From: a bacterium
Lineage (GTDB): Bacteria; Ratteibacteria; UBA8468; B48-G9; DTJG01
DNA: 36,302 bases
Direction: 5' to 3'
Assembly (NCBI GenBank): GCA_029552985.1
Contig: JAKPDB010000004.1
Coordinates: 1-36,302 of the forward strand
Position numbers and translations under genes: made by a program. This document shows positions 1 through 7,265 of the stretch, piece after piece; the stretch's first letter is position 1, and each line of letters starts with the position of its first letter. The notes under the pieces were generated by a model. The model had not been told where the DNA came from, searched no databases, and saw nothing but the letters and a program-made list of their open reading frames with translations.

Positions 1-134
1 GTGACAAATTTTGTTGCCGACTGTGTCATAACCACCTTGACATTCCATCCCCTGTCCTGAAGTTTCCTTATCACAGACGGAACTTTATATGCCGCAATTG
101 AACCACAAACCCCAATAACAATATTTTTTTCCAT
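1..134 (-). CDS. coaBC: CoaBC (Dfp) N-terminal fragment, cut by the window edge
   Basis: The first 44 codons begin MEKNIVIGVCGSIAAYK and carry the GxCGSIAAYK signature of the FMN-binding phosphopantothenoylcysteine decarboxylase (CoaC) domain. This domain forms the N-terminal half of the bifunctional coenzyme A enzyme CoaBC. The family decarboxylates 4'-phosphopantothenoylcysteine and, in the CoaB half, ligates cysteine to phosphopantothenate. Only the first Rossmann-like beta-alpha-beta unit is inside the window, so I cannot tell whether the CoaB half is present. The ATG at 132-134 is the natural start and lies about 40 bases below a good promoter at 176-204. The gene is divergent from the AsnB-like operon. 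Confidence 0.85.
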   Translation of the reverse strand, partial: MEKNIVIGVCGSIAAYKVPSVIRKLQDRGWNVKVVMTQSATKFV

Positions 135-175
135 AGGCATCCAAATTAAATCTTTGAAAAGTTATGGTTTTATTT

Positions 176-204
176 ATTATCCCTGCAACGACCCAATATG
201 TCAA
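176..204 (-). promoter_or_regulatory. Promoter of coaBC
   Basis: On the minus strand there is TTGACA (199-204), a 17-base spacer and GATAAT (176-181), a near-consensus housekeeping sigma promoter. The predicted transcript starts near 168-170 and gives a leader of roughly 35 bases before the coaBC ATG. Confidence 0.65.
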
Positions 205-426
205 GGAAAATTCTGAAAGGATATACTTTTTTCAGGAACATGCAAAGGTAATTCCCCTGATTCCAAGAACTTTGTTGAACAAACACACTAAATATTTTTC
301 ATTTCTGTAAAACCTATCAATTTTGTTCATGAAAATAGTGTGGTAAAATTATTATAGTAGCAATAATGAAACATCTTTCAAAAAACCGATTATATCAAAC
401 CTTTCATAAATTACCCGGAGTAAATC

Positions 427-1764
427 ATGGCTGGAATCGCTGGTATTTCTGTTGCTGGTAGAAAAATCCAGGTAAGACAAATGCTTGATAGAATTGCCCA
501 TCGTGGTTGCTCTGGCTGTGAAATCCTTGAACTGAACAATTGTACAATTGGAATTGTTTTTCCTGAATATCAGCAAACATCTTCAGATATCCTGAAAAAA
601 CAACACATTGCACAGGACGCCAACAATGAGTGGCATTTTGCAATGGCAATAGCGCACGATGATACATTGATTCTGCATCGTGATATGTTAGGAGTTAAAC
701 CCTTGTATTATGGTTTCACTGCTGAGGGCCTATTATGTTTTGCTTCAGAAATCAAGGCATTACTACCTGAAACAAAAAATATCTTTGAACTGTTACCTGG
801 CTACAAATATGATAGTAACAAAGGGCTGATACAGGCAGAGACGCTTCAAAAACCTCACCTTCTTAATCATGATGCTGAAACAATAACAAGAAATTTATAC
901 AATATTCTTCTTACTTCAACAGAAAAATGCATTGAAACTGATATTGCAGGTGTATGGTTATCAGGTGGACTTGATTCCAGCATCATCGCTGCCGTGTTAG
1001 AAAAACTTGTCAAAAAACTTCACACTTTTTCAATTGGTTTTGCAAATTCCTCAGATCTCGAAAATGCTCGCATTGTTGCCGACTTTATTGGCTCTGAACA
1101 CCATGAAATTATTGTTAGTTTTGACCAGGTTATCAACATCCTTCCTGATGTCATTTATCACCTTGAATCATTTGACGCACTACTGGTGCGTTCAACAATC
1201 ATGAATATGTTCGTTGCGGAATCAACTTCAAAATTTGTACCAGTGGTTTTTTCTGGCGAATGCAGTGATGAGTTATTTGCTGGCTATGAATACCTCAAAA
1301 AAATAAACATTAGTAATTTACAGGATGAGTTGATGGATATTACAGGGAAACTTCATAATACTGCGTTGCAAAGGGTTGATAGGTCTGCTTCTTCTCATGG
1401 ACTGGTGGCTCAGGTTCCATTCGCACTCCCTGAAATTGTTGATTACGCGTTACAAATTCCTCCTGAACTTAAAATCAAAGAAAACACTGAAAAATGGATT
1501 CTCAGAAAAGCATTTGAGGGCATGCTTCCAGAAAGCGTACTGAACAGAACTAAAGCAAAATTCTGGGAAGGCTCTGGAATTGGAGAAAAAATACTGCAAT
1601 ATGCAGAAAAACAGATAACAGATAAGGAATTTCAGGATGAATATAAATTAACAAATGGTTGGGAATTAAGGTCTAAAGAAGAACTTTTGTATTACAGAAT
1701 TTTCAAAGAACATTTTGGTGAACTGGAAAACCTTTCCTGGATGGGAAGAACAAAACAAACATAG
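427..1764 (+). CDS. AsnB-like amide synthetase without a working glutaminase domain
   Basis: This is a 445-residue member of the asparagine synthase B superfamily. The synthetase half has the ATP-pyrophosphatase loop SGGLDSS (about residues 179-185) and SGECSDELFAGY, matching family motif SGEGSDELFGGY. Such enzymes adenylate a carboxylate and transfer an amine to it. The N-terminal glutaminase half is damaged: the protein starts MAGI instead of MCGI, so the nucleophile Cys2 is Ala, and about 60-80 residues including the glutamine-binding NGEIYN region are absent. The tail RDMLGVKPLYY...ASEIKAL remains. It should use free ammonia or another amine, as beta-lactam synthetase and CarA do in their families. 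The start has a CGGAG site 7 bases upstream. It leads a four-gene operon with a B12 enzyme, an opine dehydrogenase-like enzyme and a channel-like protein. True asparagine synthesis with ammonia remains possible. Confidence 0.85.
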   Translation: MAGIAGISVAGRKIQVRQMLDRIAHRGCSGCEILELNNCTIGIVFPEYQQTSSDILKKQHIAQDANNEWHFAMAIAHDDTLILHRDMLGVKPLYYGFTAEGLLCFASEIKALLPETKNIFELLPGYKYDSNKGLIQAETLQKPHLLNHDAETITRNLYNILLTSTEKCIETDIAGVWLSGGLDSSIIAAVLEKLVKKLHTFSIGFANSSDLENARIVADFIGSEHHEIIVSFDQVINILPDVIYHLESFDALLVRSTIMNMFVAESTSKFVPVVFSGECSDELFAGYEYLKKINISNLQDELMDITGKLHNTALQRVDRSASSHGLVAQVPFALPEIVDYALQIPPELKIKENTEKWILRKAFEGMLPESVLNRTKAKFWEGSGIGEKILQYAEKQITDKEFQDEYKLTNGWELRSKEELLYYRIFKEHFGELENLSWMGRTKQT

Positions 1765-1789
1765 ATTTTTTTGATAACGGGAGGAATAA

Positions 1790-3418
1790 ATGAAAATACT
1801 TGGCGCTACAATTGGAGATTGTGTTCACACTGCAGGAATTCTTGGTTTTCTTGAGTATGCAAAAAACTTCGGACACACATGTATTTTCGCTGGCACAAGG
1901 AAATCCGTTGCAGATTTAATAACGTTGATAGAAATAGAAAAACCAGATATGGTTGCATTGAGTTATCGTCTTACACCGCAACCAGTAAAAAAAATCTTTG
2001 AACAACTGAAAAAAGAAAAATCAAAAAATCAGTGGTTAAAAAAAGTTACATTAGCATTTGGAGGCACAGAATCTGTTTGTACCGTTGCAAGAACATACGG
2101 AATTTTTGATTTTGTCGTATCACAGCAAAAAGGAATGAGAGAACTGGCAGCATTTCTTTCTGGAATCAAACAGGATGATGTAAAAAATATTTACCCACAA
2201 AATCTTGTTGAAAGAATTGAAAAACATTATCCTTACCCACTTTTAAGACATCACTTTGGTCTGCCTTCTCTAATAGAAACAATTAAAGGAGCAAAAATCA
2301 TTGCTGAAAGTCAGATGCTGGACATTCTCTCAATTGGACCAGACCAGAATGCCCAGGAATATTTTTTCAATCCAGAAAAAATGAATCCAGAGCAAAATGG
2401 TGCTGGTGGAGTTCCTATTAGAAAACCTGAACATCTTGAAAAAATCTATAAAGCAACCAGATGTGGAAATTACCCTCTTGTACGTTGTTATGCCGGAACA
2501 AATAACCTTTTAAAATGGGCTAAAATGACTGTAAAAACCATCAACAATGCATGGGGTGCAATCCCTCTGTTCTGGTACAGCACTCTTGATACTCGTTCAA
2601 AAAGGCAATTAAAAAAAGCAATCCAGGAAAATCAAAATGTTATCAGATGGTATGCAGAAAAAGGCATTCCTGTGGAAATCAATGATTCTCATCAATGGGG
2701 ACTAAGACATGCACCAGACAGCATTGAAGTAGCAACTGCCTTTATTGCAGCGTACAATGCAAAAAAAGCAGGTGTAAAACATTATATTTTTCAGTATATG
2801 TTCAATACACCTTATGGAATCAGCCCATCAAATGACCTTGCCAAGATGCTGGCAAAAAAAGAAATGATTGAAAATCTTATGGACGAACACTTTGCAATAT
2901 ACACAATGGTGAGAGCAGGTCTGGCAAGTTTATCTTCTGACCCATATATTGCCAAAGGGCAACTTGCTGCATCAGTCACTCTCTCTATGGCTTTAAAACC
3001 CCACATTGTGCATGTAGTGGGATTTAGCGAAGGAGATCACTGCGCCACAGCAGAAGAAATCATAGAAAGTTGTAAAATTGTTCATGGGCTTCTGAAAAAT
3101 ATTATGAATGATTGGCCTGAATTTCAGATTGATTCCAGGTTGGTTGCAAGGAAAAACAAACTCATAAAAGATGCAAATATTATTATTGAAGCAATCAGAC
3201 AATTGTCTGCCCATAGCGATGGTTTAATTGACCCTGATATTCTTTCAAAGGCGGTTGAAACAGGCATTCTTGACGCTCCAGACCTGAAAGGAAACAAACA
3301 CGCAAAAGGTATCATCAATACGCGAATTCTAAATGGAGCATGTTATACTATTGATGAAAAAACAGGAAAAATCTTGGAAGAGTGTGAGCGGATTAATAGA
3401 ATCATGTCAGAACTCTAA
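1790..3418 (+). CDS. Cobalamin-binding mutase-like protein (B12 domain fused to glutamate-mutase-epsilon-like barrel)
   Basis: This is a 542-residue protein. Residues 1-110 look like a B12-binding flavodoxin-like domain: beta strand MKILGATIG, then DCVHTAG, a D-x-x-H-x-x-G form of the usual D-x-H-x-x-G cobalt-ligand motif, and later DMVALSYRLTP and LAFGGTES. Residues of about 190-500 resemble the TIM barrel of glutamate mutase epsilon subunits (LVRCYAGTNNLLKWAK, NDSHQWGLRHAPDS, AAYNAKKAGVKHYIFQYMF). In classical glutamate mutase the small B12 subunit and the epsilon subunit are separate; here they form one chain. The substrate is unknown. It starts 25 bases after the AsnB-like gene with a GGGAGG site, so the two are co-transcribed. 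Similar proteins are sometimes labelled methionine synthase in databases, but I see no pterin or homocysteine domain. Confidence 0.72.
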   Translation: MKILGATIGDCVHTAGILGFLEYAKNFGHTCIFAGTRKSVADLITLIEIEKPDMVALSYRLTPQPVKKIFEQLKKEKSKNQWLKKVTLAFGGTESVCTVARTYGIFDFVVSQQKGMRELAAFLSGIKQDDVKNIYPQNLVERIEKHYPYPLLRHHFGLPSLIETIKGAKIIAESQMLDILSIGPDQNAQEYFFNPEKMNPEQNGAGGVPIRKPEHLEKIYKATRCGNYPLVRCYAGTNNLLKWAKMTVKTINNAWGAIPLFWYSTLDTRSKRQLKKAIQENQNVIRWYAEKGIPVEINDSHQWGLRHAPDSIEVATAFIAAYNAKKAGVKHYIFQYMFNTPYGISPSNDLAKMLAKKEMIENLMDEHFAIYTMVRAGLASLSSDPYIAKGQLAASVTLSMALKPHIVHVVGFSEGDHCATAEEIIESCKIVHGLLKNIMNDWPEFQIDSRLVARKNKLIKDANIIIEAIRQLSAHSDGLIDPDILSKAVETGILDAPDLKGNKHAKGIINTRILNGACYTIDEKTGKILEECERINRIMSEL

Positions 3419-3431
3419 TGTGGGAAAAATA

Positions 3432-4574
3432 ATGAAAATATTTGATGAACAACAGGGAAATCAATTTCTCAAAAATTTGAAAAACAAAGGACGAAGCATT
3501 AAGTTTTGTGTCCTTGGAGCAGGCAATGGCGGAATGGCAATGGCAGGACATCTTGCAATCATGGGATTTGGAGTTCATCTTTACAATAGAAGTGAAGAAA
3601 GGTTGCGGGGTGTCAAATGGCATGGGGGCATACAGGTGACTGGAGAGGTAAAGGGCTTTGGTGAAATCCCGATTGCCACCACAGATATTGAACAAGCAAT
3701 CAGTGACGTTAATGTCTTGATGATTGCTGTTCCAGCAGCGGCCCATGCTTATATCGCAGAACAATGTGCTCCTTATCTCCAGGATGGTCAGATTATTGTT
3801 CTTAATCCTGGAAGAACTGGCGGAACTTTAGAATTCAGAAAGATATTGATGGAAAAAAATTGTAATAAGAAAATTTTTCTTGCAGAAGCCCAGACATTTT
3901 TATATGCTGCAAGGACTACATCCTCAGCATCTGTTCACATTTTTAGAATAAAAAACGAAGTTCCTCTTGCTACGCTTCCAGCATACTGGATTCCCGGCGT
4001 TCTTTCAGTCATACACGAAGCATTTCCACAATTTGTCCCAGGAGACAATGTTCTAAAAACAAGCCTTGATAATATTGGAGCGGTCTTTCATCCAGCATTA
4101 ACGATATTCAACACTGCCTGGATTGAAAAAACAAAAGGCAACTTTGACTTTTACCACGATGGCTTGAGCAAATCATTATCTCTGGTACTGGAAGAAATAG
4201 ACAGAGAAAGAGTCGCTGTTGCAGCATCCCTGGGCATAAAAATCAATTCAGCCAGAGAATGGCTCTATCAGGTTTATGGTTCACATGGAGACAATCTTTA
4301 TGAAGCGATTCAGGACACCTTCAGTTATAGCGGAATCAAAGCGCCTCAGGAAATAAATCATAGATACGTCTGGGAAGATGTTCCTTTCAGTTTGGTTCCA
4401 ATTTCTTCTATCGGAAAAATGTTAGGTATTAAAACACCCACGATTGACGCAATAATACATATTTCAGGCATTCTTTTGAAAAAAGATTTCAGGAAGCAAG
4501 GCAGGACAGTTGAAAAGCTCGGAATTTCAGGGATGTCTGTGAAGGAAATCATACACATGGTTGTGGGCTTATAA
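3432..4574 (+). CDS. NAD(P)-dependent opine dehydrogenase family protein
   Basis: This is a 380-residue protein with a dinucleotide-binding fold near residues 22-50 (GAGNGGMAMAGHLAIMGFGV, followed by NRSEERL), as in octopine/nopaline dehydrogenases. The C-terminal helical domain carries the family-like stretch NIGAVFHPALTIFNTAWIE. Known members reductively condense an amino acid with a 2-oxo acid. I chose ATG 3432 rather than the earlier in-frame codon at 3333, because 3333 lies deep inside the upstream gene and 3432 leaves a 13-base gap after the upstream stop. Placement after an AsnB-like synthetase and a B12 mutase-like protein suggests it acts on the same small molecule, which I infer but cannot show. 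A ketopantoate-reductase-like activity is a less likely alternative. Confidence 0.8.
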   Translation: MKIFDEQQGNQFLKNLKNKGRSIKFCVLGAGNGGMAMAGHLAIMGFGVHLYNRSEERLRGVKWHGGIQVTGEVKGFGEIPIATTDIEQAISDVNVLMIAVPAAAHAYIAEQCAPYLQDGQIIVLNPGRTGGTLEFRKILMEKNCNKKIFLAEAQTFLYAARTTSSASVHIFRIKNEVPLATLPAYWIPGVLSVIHEAFPQFVPGDNVLKTSLDNIGAVFHPALTIFNTAWIEKTKGNFDFYHDGLSKSLSLVLEEIDRERVAVAASLGIKINSAREWLYQVYGSHGDNLYEAIQDTFSYSGIKAPQEINHRYVWEDVPFSLVPISSIGKMLGIKTPTIDAIIHISGILLKKDFRKQGRTVEKLGISGMSVKEIIHMVVGL

Positions 4575-4586
4575 AAGGAGATGAAA

Positions 4587-5276
4587 ATGGAAATGATAGG
4601 AATAAAGGATTTTTTGATCACAGTCGCTGTTTTTGTAGTCAAGCTCATACTGGTGGTTTTATTTTTCATTCTCGGATGGCTTGTGTCATATTTATTAAGG
4701 GAATTTTCTGAATGGTTGCTGAAAAAACTTGGATTTGAAAGATTCTGTGAAAAAATAGGCATAACAGAGTTTCTGAAAAAAGGACAGGTTTCATATACAC
4801 CATGCAAACTCATCGCCACCTGCGTGTTCTGGATTTCAGTTCTCATTATCCTTTTCCTTGCCATTAATCTGATGAATATCAAAGTTTCAGCAATTATTCT
4901 TGAAAAATTTGCTGAAATGATTCCGACCCTTTTAGGTGGTGTATTCATTTTCATCGTCGGAACATTGCTTGTGGTTTTTGCGGGAAATCTTGCCCAAACC
5001 CTTGCAAACAATGCCAACTTTTCCTATAGCAGCGCACTTGGAAAAGGGATAAAAATTATTGGAATTGTTTTTCTTGTAATTCTGGTTCTGGACTTTCTAA
5101 AGATTGGTGAAAAAACAATCGTGTTTGCTTTTCAGGCAATATTTGCAGGCATAGTATTTGCTTCAGCGCTTGCCCTGGGAATGGGGTTCAAGGACATAGT
5201 AAAAGAAAATGCTGAACAACTGATAAAATCCATCAGGGACAGAAAGCAGCCGAAAGGACCAGACCTTGAAGGTTAA
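4587..5276 (+). CDS. Membrane protein with MscS-type conserved TM helices
   Basis: This is about 229 residues with four to five hydrophobic segments: residues ~8-35, ~72-95, ~105-140, ~152-172 and ~180-200. It matches the conserved TM helix repeat of the mechanosensitive-channel superfamily, especially FASALALGMGFKDIVKEN, which recalls the glycine/alanine-rich pore helix (LALGLGFQD). The cytosolic beta domain of true MscS is missing, so it may be a minimal channel or accessory membrane protein. Three in-frame ATGs occur at 4581, 4587 and 4593; the AAAAGGAG site ends at 4580, so 4587 has the best spacing. The gene sits 12 bases after the opine dehydrogenase-like gene and is last in the operon. 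A role in export or osmotic release of the operon's product is inference. Confidence 0.7.
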   Translation: MEMIGIKDFLITVAVFVVKLILVVLFFILGWLVSYLLREFSEWLLKKLGFERFCEKIGITEFLKKGQVSYTPCKLIATCVFWISVLIILFLAINLMNIKVSAIILEKFAEMIPTLLGGVFIFIVGTLLVVFAGNLAQTLANNANFSYSSALGKGIKIIGIVFLVILVLDFLKIGEKTIVFAFQAIFAGIVFASALALGMGFKDIVKENAEQLIKSIRDRKQPKGPDLEG

Positions 5277-5283
5277 TCAACAC

Positions 5284-6318
5284 TTACCTGAAAAGAATTC
5301 TCTTGAATTTCAGAGCAATATTTACCAGCATAATCAACACAGGAACTTCAAGAAGAGGCCCAATAACAGTTGCAAATGCCTGGTTTGAACCTATTCCAAA
5401 TATAGCAACGGCAACCGCAATAGCCAGTTCAAAGTCATTGCTCGCTGCTGTAAAAGAAACCGCTACAGTTTTCGAATATTCAACACCAAGTTTTCGCAAA
5501 AGGAAAAATGTTGTAAACCACATAATCAGAAAATACAAACATAGTGGTATTGCAACCCTGACAACATCCAGAGGCAGTTTCACGATATATTCACCCTTTA
5601 TCGAAAACATCACGATAATGGTAAACAAAAGCGCTACAAGTGTCACAGGGCTGATTTTCGGAACGAAAACGGTTTCATACCACTGCTTACCCTTGATTTT
5701 CAAAAGCGAAAATCTTGTGATCAACCCAGCAAGAAATGGAATGCCAAGGTAGATGAATACGGTTTTTGCTGCATCTGACATTGAGATATTGATTTCAAGG
5801 TTTTTGACAAGATTGAGTTTTCCAAGAAAAAACACAATAAAAATATAAATGTATGCTGCATAAAGAAGTACCTGAAAAATGGCATTGAAAGCGACCAGCC
5901 CCACTGCCAGTTCCCTGTCTCCTTCTGCCAGTTCATTCCATACAATTACCATTGCAATGCAACGGGCAAGACCAACAAGCACCACGCCTATCATGTATTC
6001 TGGATAATGTCTTAAAAACACCACTGCAAGAATAAACATCACCAGAGGACCAACAATCCAGTTCTGAATCAGGGAAATTGCAAGAAGCTTTTTATTACTG
6101 AAGATTTTGCCCATTTCTTCGTATTTCACCTTTGCAAGCGGTGGATACATCATCAGTATTAGCCCTATTGCAATGGGTATATTTGTTGTCCCTATTTGAA
6201 ACTTGTTCCAGAAATCAACAATATCAGGAAATAAATACCCTGAAAAAACACCAACAGCCATCGCCAGGAAAATCCAGAGTGTGAGAAATTTGTCAAGAAG
6301 CGAAAGATTTTTTTTCAT
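5284..6318 (-). CDS. acr3: Acr3-type arsenite efflux permease
   Basis: This protein of about 344 residues with roughly ten membrane helices belongs to the Acr3 (BART superfamily) arsenite exporters. The family signature [13 protein letters not shown] is present with the conserved membrane cysteine thought to take part in As(III) transport, as is the motif [20 protein letters not shown]. It exports As(OH)3 using membrane energy. An in-frame ATG seven codons upstream exists, but ATG 6316-6318 (MKKNLSLL) has an AAAGGGG site about 8 bases away and is preferred. The gene overlaps the end of arsR by 26 bases, so translation is coupled and expression follows ArsR control. It is convergent with the MscS-like gene, with only 7 bases between them. 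Confidence 0.92.
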   Translation of the reverse strand: MKKNLSLLDKFLTLWIFLAMAVGVFSGYLFPDIVDFWNKFQIGTTNIPIAIGLILMMYPPLAKVKYEEMGKIFSNKKLLAISLIQNWIVGPLVMFILAVVFLRHYPEYMIGVVLVGLARCIAMVIVWNELAEGDRELAVGLVAFNAIFQVLLYAAYIYIFIVFFLGKLNLVKNLEINISMSDAAKTVFIYLGIPFLAGLITRFSLLKIKGKQWYETVFVPKISPVTLVALLFTIIVMFSIKGEYIVKLPLDVVRVAIPLCLYFLIMWFTTFFLLRKLGVEYSKTVAVSFTAASNDFELAIAVAVAIFGIGSNQAFATVIGPLLEVPVLIMLVNIALKFKRILFR

Positions 6319-6670
6319 TTCTTTTTCCCCTTTGTTCACACATCCTTACTTTTAGCAATTTCTTGACCTTTTTTCTGTCCTTTGCTGATTGCTTCTCATT
6401 TTCCAGAGCATTGAATACATGTCTGAGAAGTTGTCCTATCAGTGGGTTTTTTGTTTCTGCTACCCTGTAATATACCCATTCTCCATTTTTCACATTCTCA
6501 AGAAACCCTGCGCGTTTAAGAATGCCAAGATGCCTTGAGACCGCTGGCTGGGATGTGCCGAGAACACTCTTGATTTCACAAACACACAAACAATTGTTCT
6601 CAAGCATCTTGATAACCCTAAGCCGGTTTTCATTGGCAAGTGCCTTGAAAAAAGTTTTTATCTTAACCAT
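6293..6670 (-). CDS. arsR: ArsR/SmtB family arsenite-responsive repressor
   Basis: This 125-residue winged-helix repressor begins [23 protein letters not shown]. The recognition helix region [18 protein letters not shown] is typical of ArsR. The cysteines at 27, 29 and 31 (NCLCVCE) give the CVC pattern of the alpha-3 As(III) sensor in classical ArsR proteins. A longer frame from TTG 6691 exists, but the promoter -10 at 6703-6708 puts the transcript start near 6696, so ATG 6670 is the natural start. No clear Shine-Dalgarno precedes it, so translation may begin on a near-leaderless message. It is followed directly by acr3, whose product pumps out the inducer. It should bind the dyad at 6685-6700. 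Confidence 0.92.
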   Translation of the reverse strand: MVKIKTFFKALANENRLRVIKMLENNCLCVCEIKSVLGTSQPAVSRHLGILKRAGFLENVKNGEWVYYRVAETKNPLIGQLLRHVFNALENEKQSAKDRKKVKKLLKVRMCEQRGKRNEKKSFAS

Positions 6671-6684
6671 TGTATTAATAACAT

Positions 6685-6700
6685 ATAACAAAACTGTTAT
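6685..6700. promoter_or_regulatory. Probable ArsR operator dyad
   Basis: ATAACA (6685-6690), 4 bases, then TGTTAT (6695-6700) form a perfect 6-bp dyad. It lies just downstream of the arsR -10 box, at the expected transcription start, where a bound repressor would block initiation. ArsR-family operators are usually AT-rich dyads with ATA...TAT ends, which fits. Assignment to this ArsR rests on position. Confidence 0.55.
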
Positions 6701-6702
6701 GT

Positions 6703-6730
6703 ATTATACAATGGTTTTTTATTCCGTCAA
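6703..6730 (-). promoter_or_regulatory. arsR-acr3 promoter
   Basis: On the minus strand TTGACG (6725-6730), a 16-base spacer and TATAAT (6703-6708) form a strong housekeeping promoter. It points into arsR; the dyad operator follows at once. Confidence 0.7.
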
Positions 6731-6796
6731 ACCGTGAAACCATTGTACTATGTGCTGCATCTATAATAATGAAAAAACAAAAAGGAGGTGGTGAGT

Positions 6797-7231
6797 ATGG
6801 CGAAACTGGTAAAATGGGAACCCTTCAGGGAGCTGGATGAAATAAGAGCTGGTTTTGACAGGTTGCTTGAAAGATTCAGAACAGATTTTTATGGAGATCA
6901 TATCTGGTCTCCTGCGGTTGACATCACAGACACTGGAGATAGCCTTGTCATCAAGGCAGAGGTTCCTGGTTTCGACAAGAAAAACATCAACATTTCTCTT
7001 GCCGGAGACACCATCACCATCTCTGGCAGGACGCAGGAAGAAAAAGAAGAAAAGAAATCTCACTACCTTTACAAAGAAAGAGTTTCAGGTAGTTTCACCA
7101 GGTCCTTCACTCTACCAGTGCCTGTGGACCGCAACAAAGTGAAAGCAACCTGCAAAGACGGCATCCTTGAGATCGTGCTCCCGAAGGCAGAAGAAGCAAA
7201 GGCAAAAGAAATCAAAATTGATGTTGAGTAA
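6797..7231 (+). CDS. Small heat shock protein Hsp20 (alpha-crystallin family)
   Basis: This 144-residue ATP-independent holdase has the alpha-crystallin domain at about residues 38-130 (VKAEVPGFDKKNINISLAG, then FTRSFTLPVPVDRNKVKATC with GILEIVLPK) and a C-terminal I-x-I motif (IKI) used in oligomer assembly. These proteins bind unfolding proteins in the cytoplasm. An in-frame GTG lies at 6788, but the AAAGGAGG site at 6781-6787 is adjacent to it and correctly spaced only for ATG 6797 (MAKLVKWEPF). A TATAAT at 6762-6767 is a possible -10 box without a good -35; no CIRCE element is present. The gene is monocistronic and ends at a strong terminator. It shares a control region with arsenite-resistance genes, which fits arsenite as a protein-damaging stress. 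Confidence 0.95.
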   Translation: MAKLVKWEPFRELDEIRAGFDRLLERFRTDFYGDHIWSPAVDITDTGDSLVIKAEVPGFDKKNINISLAGDTITISGRTQEEKEEKKSHYLYKERVSGSFTRSFTLPVPVDRNKVKATCKDGILEIVLPKAEEAKAKEIKIDVE

Positions 7232-7235
7232 TACA

Positions 7236-7265
7236 AAAGGTGGCCGGCTTTCCGGCCACCTTTTT
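7236..7265. terminator. Rho-independent terminator after hsp20, probably bidirectional
   Basis: GGTGGCCGG (7239-7247), loop CTTT, CCGGCCACC (7252-7260) and then five T form a 9-bp GC-rich hairpin with a U tract. The A-rich bases before the stem supply a weaker U tract on the other strand. It also overlaps the stop codon of the convergent gene ending at 7264. Confidence 0.9.

Larger units (their letters stand above)
6665..6747. repeat. Three exact copies of a 10-mer in the arsR/hsp20 intergenic region
   Basis: AACCATTGTA occurs at 6665-6674 (plus), 6707-6716 (minus) and 6738-6747 (plus). The second and third copies form part of a longer 9-bp dyad, CAATGGTTT (6709-6717) with AAACCATTG (6737-6745). 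The first copy spans the arsR ATG; the second overlaps the arsR -10 box. This spacing over both divergent genes looks like binding sites for a shared regulator. No identity is visible for that regulator. Confidence 0.6.

Noticed and set aside
271-283. TTTGTTGAACAAA dyad and weak TAAAAT/TATAGT boxes as the AsnB-like operon promoter
   Set aside because: No box pair with proper spacing and a good -35 could be found between 205 and 426, so the promoter of this operon is left unassigned.
4358-5017. 219-codon open frame on the minus strand opposite the opine dehydrogenase and MscS-like genes
   Set aside because: It is antisense to two well-supported genes, has biased residue use typical of a shadow frame, no ribosome site and no recognisable motif.
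6748-6796. CIRCE or sigma-32 heat-shock promoter before hsp20
   Set aside because: No CIRCE dyad is present, and the only clear element is a TATAAT without a convincing -35; a heat-shock class cannot be assigned.
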